From NCBI GenBank assembly GCA_003972865.1, contig QOAX01000313.1, positions 1 to 13,730 on the forward strand: a stretch of 13,730 nt of DNA. Direction: 5' to 3'. Source of the stretch: Verrucomicrobiota bacterium. GTDB taxonomy: Bacteria; Verrucomicrobiota; Verrucomicrobiia; Limisphaerales; UBA1096. The translations under genes and the position numbers were made by a program. The notes beneath the pieces are model-generated. The model saw only the letters and a program-made list of their open reading frames with translations. It searched no databases and was not told where the DNA came from. Numbering within the stretch: the first letter of the stretch is position 1; each line of letters starts with the position of its first letter. This document shows positions 1-5,174 of this stretch, in pieces.

Positions 1-442
1 GCGCGTAGCCCTTGGCCTCCTCGATCGGGTTGAGGTTTTCGCGCTGCAGATTCTCGACGAGAGCCAGCTCGAGCGCCGTCCGGTCGTCCACGTCGCGGAT
101 GACGATTGGCACCCTGGCCAGGCCGGCTATCTGCGCGGCTCGCCAGCGGCGTTCGCCGGCGATCAACTCGTAGCCGCCCTCGCGCGGGCGCACGATCAGC
201 GGCTGCATGATGCCATTCTCTCGGATCGACTCGGCCAACTCGTTCAGCGAGCTGTCATCCATCCCGTTTCGCGGCTGCATCGCGCCCGGGAGAATCTCAC
301 CGACCGGCACCTCGTTGGGCGTCTCGGCGGTTGCGGGGTGCGGCGCGGGCGCGGGTTTTTTCCGGGATTTGGTTTTTCTGGCAGCCGACGAGCGGGCACC
401 CAAAAGGGAACTCAAGCCTCGGCCTAAGCCGGTTTTTGCCAT
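1..442 (-). CDS. parB: Chromosome partitioning protein ParB, N-terminal part (cut by window edge)
   Basis: Reading the minus strand from ATG at 442 gives 147 residues that run off the left edge. ParB is the CTP-dependent DNA clamp that loads at parS sites and, with ParA, segregates the chromosome origin. The start MAKTGLGRGLSSLLG is the usual ParB N-terminus, where a basic segment contacts ParA and SMC. A Lys/Ala/Pro-rich linker follows (about 20-45). The ParB/Srx-type N-terminal domain then shows the CTP-binding GERRWRA motif (96-102) and ENLQRENLNPIEEAKGY (130-146). The DNA-binding helix-turn-helix and the dimerisation domain lie outside the window. It is the last of three minus-strand genes, 32 nt after the previous stop. 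I see no parA nearby and no clear Shine-Dalgarno. The identification is firm. Confidence 0.95.
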   Translation of the reverse strand, partial: MAKTGLGRGLSSLLGARSSAARKTKSRKKPAPAPHPATAETPNEVPVGEILPGAMQPRNGMDDSSLNELAESIRENGIMQPLIVRPREGGYELIAGERRWRAAQIAGLARVPIVIRDVDDRTALELALVENLQRENLNPIEEAKGYA

Positions 443-474
443 GGGCGAAAGAGTGAGGGAGGCCGGGGCGGTTG

Positions 475-999
475 TCAATCGGACGCCGGTTTTTCGGCGT
501 CGCCGGCCGGCTTGCGATCCGTCCACAAAAACGAGCGGCGCTCGGCCAGCTCGATGTCGCCGTCGAGCAATTTCACGCGCCAAGCGATGATTTTGCCGAT
601 AGCCTTGAACGCGTCGCCGTCCAGCGTGACCGCATCCCAGCCGCCGCGCCGGCTTGGCTTGATCGGCTGCTCAAGCACGATCGGCTTAGCCTCGTCGGTC
701 ACGCGCAATTCAAGCTGGAGCTTCACGTTGCCGTTGTTTTTATTGGCCCACTTAATGTCGAACCGGATGCCGGAGCAGAGGCTGCGGTCAGCGAGGAGCT
801 TGGCCTGGTAGGCATCGCGCTCGAGCAGGCTGGGGGAGAGCGTGTGGCGGCCCTGCAGGTCGAGCCAATGCGGCAGCACCTTGCTGATCCGGCCGGGACG
901 CGCGCTGTCAGCCGTCGATAAAACACCGAGCAGCAACAGGGCGGCGCCGAGTTGTGAAATGCGCTTCACGGCAGCGAGGCTATTTTGAAAACCGGGCAC
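475..999 (-). CDS. Small exported protein of unknown function
   Basis: I do not recognise the family. From GTG at 999 the product is 174 residues. It starts with a short leader, then KRISQLGAALLLLGVLSTADSA, a good signal peptide with probable cleavage after the ADSA segment. The mature part (about 140 residues) alternates short beta-like stretches with charged residues and ends in a Lys/Asp/Glu-rich tail, which suggests a small periplasmic or envelope beta domain. I chose GTG 999 because GGAG (1010-1007) lies 7 nt upstream. TTG 1005 is too close to that site, and GTG 969 would give a tighter signal peptide but has no ribosome site. The gene begins just after the nif3-like stop (1015-1017) and ends 32 nt before parB, so the three are probably co-transcribed. 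Confidence 0.7.
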   Translation of the reverse strand: MPGFQNSLAAVKRISQLGAALLLLGVLSTADSARPGRISKVLPHWLDLQGRHTLSPSLLERDAYQAKLLADRSLCSGIRFDIKWANKNNGNVKLQLELRVTDEAKPIVLEQPIKPSRRGGWDAVTLDGDAFKAIGKIIAWRVKLLDGDIELAERRSFLWTDRKPAGDAEKPASD

Positions 1000-1014
1000 T
1001 GGCAATCTCCGGCA

Positions 1015-1776
1015 TCACAGGCCGGTCGGGTGATCGATGAACGTCCACGGCAGCCTGAACTTTTTCGACAAATGCTCGCTGAGCGCCTTCACGCCAAATG
1101 TCTCCGTCGCGTAGTGGCCGCCGTAAAACACGTTCAGACCGAGATCCTCGGCCAGCGCGAACGTCCAGTGCGGGCCTTCCCCGGTGATGAATGTGTCCAC
1201 GCCCTCGTCGGCGGCCGTTTTCATCTCTGCCCCCGCACCGCCGGTGACGACGCCGATTTTGCGGCAACGCGCCGCGCCTCCAGGCAGCACGGTCGGCTCG
1301 TTGTCGGTGGCCTTGGCCAAGCGCCTGGCCAACTGCGCCCGCGTGAGGTTCAGTTCACCACGCAGGCCGATCGCCTGGCCGCGCTCGACGAAAAACGGCT
1401 TGGGTGACCTGATGCCAAGCGCCCTGCAAAGCTGGGCGTTGTTGCCGAGCCGCGGATGTGCATCCAGCGGCAGGTGCGAGCTGTAAACCGCTACGTTGTT
1501 GTCGAGCAGCAGTCGCAGCAGCCGGTAGCGATTGCCTGTCCACGGGTGCGTCGCCCCCCAGAACAACCCGTGATGGACGATCAACAAATCAGCCCCGGCA
1601 GCGATCGTTTTTTTGACCGTGGCCGGCGTGGCATCGACTGCGGCGGCGATCCGCGACACGCCGCCGCGATTCTCCACCTGCAACCCGTTCACCGCGCCGG
1701 GCCAGTCCTCAAACGACTCCGGCTTGAGGGTGCGGTTGCAGTGCGCGACAATGTTGGCAAGCTTGACCTTGGCCAT
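1015..1776 (-). CDS. Nif3-like dinuclear metal-centre protein (DUF34/YbgI family)
   Basis: The product is 253 residues, the normal size for the short bacterial form of this family. Members form toroidal hexamers with a two-metal site. Metal-dependent hydrolase activity, for example GTP cyclohydrolase-like, has been proposed, but no general function is settled. The metal-site residues are in place: HHG (68-70), SSHLPLD (99-105, H101 and D105), and the C-terminal GGHYATE (219-225, H221 and E225). LQVEN (32-36) is the usual N-terminal signature. ATG 1776 is chosen because the protein then opens as MAKVKLANIVAHCN; the 12 extra residues from TTG 1812 look non-homologous. No Shine-Dalgarno is visible. 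It is the first gene of the minus-strand run and is divergent from the FmdB-type gene. One TTGGCCAAG palindrome variant lies inside it at 1312-1321. Confidence 0.9.
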   Translation of the reverse strand: MAKVKLANIVAHCNRTLKPESFEDWPGAVNGLQVENRGGVSRIAAAVDATPATVKKTIAAGADLLIVHHGLFWGATHPWTGNRYRLLRLLLDNNVAVYSSHLPLDAHPRLGNNAQLCRALGIRSPKPFFVERGQAIGLRGELNLTRAQLARRLAKATDNEPTVLPGGAARCRKIGVVTGGAGAEMKTAADEGVDTFITGEGPHWTFALAEDLGLNVFYGGHYATETFGVKALSEHLSKKFRLPWTFIDHPTGL

Positions 1777-1842
1777 GCAGGGGAGGGAACCAACCCCGCC
1801 GCCGCAAGCCAAGCGGGAAATGCCGTTTGCGGCGCCGGAGTC

Positions 1843-1870
1843 TTGACTTTCGCAGAGGGCTTGCTGTTAC
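1843..1870 (+). promoter_or_regulatory. Candidate sigma70-type promoter for the FmdB-type gene
   Basis: TTGACT (1843-1848) and TGTTAC (1865-1870) are separated by 16 nt, 30 nt ahead of the ATG at 1900. The -35 match is good but the -10 matches only 3 of 6. A Shine-Dalgarno GGAG at 1886-1889 follows. On the other strand TTGACT (1893-1888) with TAACAG 18 nt further could serve the nif3-like gene. Both are weak predictions. Confidence 0.3.
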
Positions 1871-1899
1871 TCGCTGCCGATTTTTGGAGTCAATTATTT

Positions 1900-2241
1900 A
1901 TGCCGACCTACGAGTACATTTGCGAAAAGTGCGACCACGAATTTGAGTTGTTTCAATCCATCAAAGCCGATGCGCTGGAGACCTGCCCGAAAGAGGCTTG
2001 TCCGAAAAAACGATGGGCCAAGGGCAAGGTGCGCCGTGCCATCGGCACCGGAGCCGGGATCATCTTCAAGGGCAGCGGTTTCTACGAGACCGACTACCGC
2101 AGCGAAAACTACAAGGCCGGAGCCAAGAAGGAATCCGAGTCAAAGAAAAAGTCCGAGTCAACCACCAAAACCGACAGCAAATCGAAAACCGACAAGCCCA
2201 AGTCAACCAAGGGCAACAACAAGCCGCCTTCCAGCAAGTAA
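1900..2241 (+). CDS. FmdB-family zinc-ribbon protein with Lys/Ser-rich tail
   Basis: The 113-residue product starts MPTYEYICEKCDHEFELFQ, the hallmark of FmdB/CxxC-CxxC-SSSS regulatory zinc ribbons. The first zinc pair is C8/C11. The second is C29/C34, spaced by four residues instead of the common two. The conserved segment GTGAGIIFKGSGFYETDYR follows at about 50-68. The last 40 residues are a low-complexity tail rich in Lys, Ser, Thr and Asp, typical of the family and probably disordered. FmdB was named as a putative regulator in a methylotroph amidase cluster; for most homologues the role is unknown. ATG 1900 has GGAG 10 nt upstream. The gene stands alone, followed by a hairpin and then a repeat region. 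Confidence 0.88.
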   Translation: MPTYEYICEKCDHEFELFQSIKADALETCPKEACPKKRWAKGKVRRAIGTGAGIIFKGSGFYETDYRSENYKAGAKKESESKKKSESTTKTDSKSKTDKPKSTKGNNKPPSSK

Positions 2242-2254
2242 CGAGTTTGTTTAG

Positions 2255-2278
2255 ATGGGCATAGCCCATGATGCTTTA
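2255..2278 (+). terminator. Short hairpin after the FmdB-type gene, possible terminator
   Basis: ATGGGC (2255-2260), loop ATA, GCCCAT (2264-2269) make a perfect 6-bp stem 13 nt after the stop codon. The following bases, GATGCTTTATT, are only moderately T-rich, so intrinsic termination is uncertain. A related GGGC/GCCC hairpin lies at 5130-5142, so this may instead be the outer edge of the dispersed repeat. Confidence 0.35.
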
Positions 2279-2294
2279 TTATCGGCGCAAATAT

Positions 2295-2334
2295 CGCGGG
2301 AGCGTCTTGGAGTGCGGCCGTCCCTGCCGCTTTT
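2295..2334 (-). repeat. Dispersed repeat, inverted partial copy (arm A)
   Basis: Bases 2295-2317 are the exact reverse complement, over 23 nt, of 5079-5101. They also match the complement of 2530-2554 apart from a one-base deletion and one substitution. The next 17 nt are diverged but keep a GCGG...CCGC hairpin. This arm and copy B (2444-2554) therefore form a terminal-inverted-repeat-like pair around about 110 nt. Confidence 0.75.
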
Positions 2335-2388
2335 GTGAATGCTCCAAATTCTCACGCGAAGCACGCGAACCGAAAAACTGGACACTGA

Positions 2389-2408
2389 TTTCACGGATTT
2401 TCACGGAT
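2389..2408. repeat. Tandem 10-bp repeat
   Basis: TTTCACGGAT occurs twice head to tail (2389-2398 and 2399-2408), followed by a run of T. It lies in the spacer between repeat arm A and copy B. The similar pulse TTTCGTG/CTTTTCGTGG at about 2464-2480 belongs to the same repeat-rich stretch. Confidence 0.6.
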
Positions 2409-2443
2409 TGTTTTTTTCAGTTCAGAATCGTGTCAATCTGCGT

Positions 2444-2554
2444 GCCATTTCATTCCTTGTGTCTTTCGTGCTTTTCGTGGTTGGAAGATCCCACTATGAG
2501 GCGGGGCGCCTCTTCCAAAGCGGTGCAGAGAACCGCACTCCAGGACGCTCCGCG
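2444..2554 (+). repeat. Dispersed structured repeat, copy B
   Basis: This stretch aligns with 4988-5101 along its length. By eye the best segment, from TTTCGTG (about 2464) to GACGCTCC (about 2550), differs at 11 of roughly 88 bases. It can fold: TTGGAAGA pairs with TCTTCCAA around an inner GAGGC/GCCTC stem, and GCGGT pairs with ACCGC around GCAGAGA. There is no reading frame with a domain and no ribosome site. It immediately precedes the truncated ankyrin remnant. Confidence 0.8.
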
Positions 2555-2586
2555 AATGCCAAACCTTGGCAGGGAGGGGAGGCGTT

Positions 2587-2859
2587 AAACCTGATATTTG
2601 GCAAGCTGTAAAAACTGGAAACATTGAAGCCGTCAAAAAGAATTTGCTTGCAGGCACGGACGTGAATGCGAATAGTAAGCCGATCGAGACGCCTTTGCAT
2701 TATGTGGCTTTTTGGATGAAGGACAAGTGGGTTTTAGATATCCCAATCAAGAAAACAGGGATAAAATTCTTTCGAGTTAGAGAGTTCCAGGAATTCAGAA
2801 TAGAAACACTTAATAAATGTCAAACTGTTAAACTGATTAACTACAAACAAAAAGGGTGA
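2587..2859 (+). pseudogene. Ankyrin-repeat gene remnant, N-terminally truncated
   Basis: The translation DIWQAVKTGNIEAVKKNLLA followed by GTDVNANSKPIETPLHYV is a clear ankyrin repeat: the pattern GNxEAVKxxLxxGxDVN...TPLH is intact. One repeat and part of a second remain. The frame has no credible start: the only upstream start codon, TTG 2566, lies in a hairpin at the edge of repeat copy B and has no ribosome site. After about 40 residues the sequence stops resembling ankyrin and becomes AT-rich (17 of 60 bases are G or C in 2761-2820). Its stop TGA (2857-2859) overlaps the ribosome site of the next gene. I read it as debris of a larger ankyrin gene, broken at both ends, and not as a working gene. 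Confidence 0.65.
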
Positions 2860-2861
2860 TT

Positions 2862-4073
2862 ATGAGATCCATCCAAACCAGATTCATTGCACTGCTCTTA
2901 AGTCCTGTTCTGTTCGTTACTTCAAGCCATGCTGAGCCTAATGTGACGACCGTTAAACTTCCCTACGGGGGTATCAGACCGCAAGCCGCCATTGATCGGG
3001 CAGGTGTGATTCACATAATTCAAGCGAACTCAAAAATAAGAGGCGATTTGATGTATGTTAAACATGCGCCCGACCAGAAACAGTTTTCCAAACCGATCAA
3101 CGTCCTTCGTGAAGCCAGCGGCATGGCCGCGGGCTTTAACATGACAGTCGGTACGGATGGCCGGGTCCATGTATTTACACGGCCGAATCCAAGATACTCA
3201 AAAAAGGAACTGGGCGCCCAAGCATATGACGCAATGTTCAAATCAAAGGCAAGATTCTTTGTTTTGAGGTATATGTTGCACTCCCGCCTGAACGACGATG
3301 GCAGCGCGTTTGAAGAGGAAACAAACATCATCGGCAGGACGATTGGGTTTGAGGGCGTCGGGGCCATTGTAGCCGACCAAAACAGCGCGAATGTCTACGC
3401 CTTTTGGCCCGGTCAAACGGAGCCTGGACCCGAAATGGGGCGTGATATGTACATGGCTTTATCTAAAGACGAAGGCAAAAATTGGTCAGTGCCAAGAAAA
3501 TTGGATATTAATATCGAAGGCAACTGTCGATGCTGTCCGATACAGGCTACCATGGATTCAAAGGGCAATATGTATATTGTGTATCGAAATTCCGTAAAAA
3601 CCTCGGCGGCAAGTTGGGATAAGAATACTTTTCTCTTGGTCTCTAAGGACGCCGGAAAGTCTTGGAATAAGACTCTGGTCCAAAAGTGGGAAAACTGTGG
3701 ATGTCCTGGCGCGCCCTATTCCATGGCCAGCGGAGCAGATGGCGTATATTTGGGGTTCAGCACACGCGGGACATCCTCTTTCGCTAAAGTCGGCAAGCGC
3801 CTGAAGATCAACCCCGCGCCCAGTTCCGGCAAGTCCAGTACGCGGCCGGTGGTTGCTGCAAACAAGAATGGGGATGTGCTGTTCTGTTGGGTGGAGGTGC
3901 AGGATGTCACATGGCAGGTGTTTGACAGGAACGGCAAAGCCTTGGCCAATGTCGCGGGGCGGTTGAATGGGGTCGCCGCGAAATGGAGTAACGCCGCAGT
4001 CGTTGCTACCGCTAGCGGGGATTTTTTGCTGTATTATGACGGACACACGCCGGCTAAGGGCGCGGGCGGATAG
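2862..4073 (+). CDS. Exported sialidase-fold (Asp-box/BNR) protein with cysteine clusters
   Basis: The 403-residue protein has a signal peptide (MRSIQTRFIALLLSPVLFVT, cleavage near SSHA/EP, residue 24). The mature part is built from repeated beta blades and carries two Asp-boxes, SKDEGKNW (201-208) and SKDAGKSW (261-268), which mark the six-bladed sialidase/BNR propeller fold. I cannot see a sialidase arginine triad, so sialic-acid cleavage should not be assumed. Unusual are NCRCCP (221-226) and NCGCPGAP (278-285): five cysteines in two clusters, each near an Asp-box, which could bind metal or form disulfides. ATG 2862 is chosen for AGGG (2853-2856) 5 nt upstream; an in-frame GTG at 2856 is less likely. 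The next gene, a cytochrome c-thioredoxin fusion, starts 23 nt downstream, so the two are probably one operon. Base composition is clearly lower in GC than the flanking genes. Confidence 0.75.
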   Translation: MRSIQTRFIALLLSPVLFVTSSHAEPNVTTVKLPYGGIRPQAAIDRAGVIHIIQANSKIRGDLMYVKHAPDQKQFSKPINVLREASGMAAGFNMTVGTDGRVHVFTRPNPRYSKKELGAQAYDAMFKSKARFFVLRYMLHSRLNDDGSAFEEETNIIGRTIGFEGVGAIVADQNSANVYAFWPGQTEPGPEMGRDMYMALSKDEGKNWSVPRKLDINIEGNCRCCPIQATMDSKGNMYIVYRNSVKTSAASWDKNTFLLVSKDAGKSWNKTLVQKWENCGCPGAPYSMASGADGVYLGFSTRGTSSFAKVGKRLKINPAPSSGKSSTRPVVAANKNGDVLFCWVEVQDVTWQVFDRNGKALANVAGRLNGVAAKWSNAAVVATASGDFLLYYDGHTPAKGAGG

Positions 4074-4096
4074 CAACAAACGGCGGGACTTGAGAT

Positions 4097-4963
4097 ATGC
4101 CTAAAGCATCCGCGAAGAGGAAGAATCAGGTTCTTGTCAGTGCCACGGTGATAGCCGGATTTTGCGCGTGTGTTTCCGGTTGTGGGGAATCAAGCAGATC
4201 CCCGACGGTTGGGATGGATCCAGTTTCGAAGCCATTGGATGTTGTGGAGGCGGAACGGGAACCGAAGGGTTTCCCGGAGATTCCCAAAAGTGAGTCCAAA
4301 CGACTACTGGCTGTTGAGCGGGGACATGGCGCCTTTTACGCTTATGGTTGTTGGCATTGTCATGCCATCGGAAATGAAGAAGCTCCGGGCATGCGTGACG
4401 AATTGGCTATGGGACCTGACATGGCTGATGTTGGCAGTCGCCTTGGCCCCGGGGAAATTCTTCAGTCGATCTTGGAACCCAGCGCTGTTATTGCTGAACC
4501 GAGGGAAAAGCACATGGTCGATGGCATTTCCAGGATGCCGGCATTCAACGATCCGCTGGCGAAGGATGATATCAGGGATATCGTCCTATTTTTGCACCAA
4601 AGTAAACTCCCGGCTTCCCCAAAACCAAAGATTATAAAGGTGACCGATGAAAACTTCAGAGACACAGTTGAAAATTCTGAAGGCCTTGTGTTACTCGACT
4701 TTTGGGCGGAATGGTGTTTTGCCTGCCTTGTACTCAGTCCGATACTGGAGGAAATTGCCCCGGAATATCAAGACCGCATTAAGTTTTGCAAAATCGAAGT
4801 CGACGAGAATCCCGTGTTGGTTGAGAAGTATGTTCCGGATCTCATGTTTCCCTGCCTAGTGATAATCAAGGATGGCAAAGTGCTTGATAGAAAGTACGGT
4901 GTGGACACCGACTTGGAGCCAAAGTCTTTTTTCAAAGACTGGTTTGAAAAGTTGGCGCAATAA
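4097..4963 (+). CDS. Lipoprotein with fused c-type cytochrome and thioredoxin domains
   Basis: The 288-residue product has three parts. Residues 1-29 are a lipoprotein signal (VIAGFCACVSG then C29), which places it on the outside of a membrane. Residues about 70-170 are a class I cytochrome c: CWHCH (85-89) binds heme covalently, with M147 in RMPAF the likely sixth ligand. Residues about 180-288 are a thioredoxin fold: DFWAEWCFAC (201-210) holds the CxxC pair, with FA instead of the usual GP. The cis-proline P252 is followed by C253 in MFPCLVI, where thioredoxins usually have Thr. Such fusions suggest electron transfer between a thiol/disulfide partner and the respiratory chain, but this is inference. 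It follows the cysteine-rich propeller gene by 23 nt, the obvious candidate partner. ATG 4097 has a GAG-type ribosome site close upstream. Confidence 0.85.
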   Translation: MPKASAKRKNQVLVSATVIAGFCACVSGCGESSRSPTVGMDPVSKPLDVVEAEREPKGFPEIPKSESKRLLAVERGHGAFYAYGCWHCHAIGNEEAPGMRDELAMGPDMADVGSRLGPGEILQSILEPSAVIAEPREKHMVDGISRMPAFNDPLAKDDIRDIVLFLHQSKLPASPKPKIIKVTDENFRDTVENSEGLVLLDFWAEWCFACLVLSPILEEIAPEYQDRIKFCKIEVDENPVLVEKYVPDLMFPCLVIIKDGKVLDRKYGVDTDLEPKSFFKDWFEKLAQ

Positions 4964-4987
4964 CGAATTGAAATGAAACAACTGACG

Positions 4988-5101
4988 CCCCATTTTATTT
5001 CATCGTGGCTTTCGTCCTTTTCGTGGTTCGAAGACCCCCCTATGAGCTGGGGTGCCCCTTTCAAAACGGTGCAGAGAACCGCACTCCAAGACGCTCCCGC
5101 G
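4988..5101 (+). repeat. Dispersed structured repeat, copy C
   Basis: Direct-orientation partner of 2444-2554. CGGTGCAGAGAACCGCACTC is identical in both, and 5079-5101 is an exact inverse of 2295-2317. The GGGGTGCCCC hairpin replaces the longer inner stem of copy B, so structure is kept while sequence has drifted. The element may extend to the GGGC-TTTAT-GCCC hairpin at 5130-5142. It closes the AT-rich island on its right side. Confidence 0.8.
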
Positions 5102-5174
5102 TAAGCCACCCCCATTGGCGCTGAAATGCGGGCTTTATGCCCTTCAGGAAAATGTTCACACTGTCTCCCGCTGG

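Larger units (their letters stand above)
2242..2586. other. Gene-free repeat region between the FmdB-type gene and the ankyrin remnant
   Basis: About 345 nt without a credible gene. In order it holds the hairpin at 2255-2269, an inverted repeat arm (2295-2334), two copies of ACGCGAA around 2353-2369, two tandem copies of TTTCACGGAT (2389-2408) followed by a T run, the repeat copy 2444-2554, and a 6-bp hairpin TGCCAA/TTGGCA (2557-2571). Short open frames cross it on both strands but have no ribosome sites and no recognisable domains. Confidence 0.7.

Noticed and set aside
1..1000. parS site near parB
   Set aside because: I looked for TGTTTCACGTGAAACA-like sequences and found none in this part or elsewhere in the window.
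1777..1812. N-terminal extension of the nif3-like gene from TTG 1812
   Set aside because: The extra 12 residues are Gly/Cys-rich and unlike the family; ATG 1776 gives the normal N-terminus.
2242..5174. Transposase, integrase or CRISPR array in the island
   Set aside because: No frame shows a DDE, tyrosine- or serine-recombinase motif, and there are no regularly spaced repeats.
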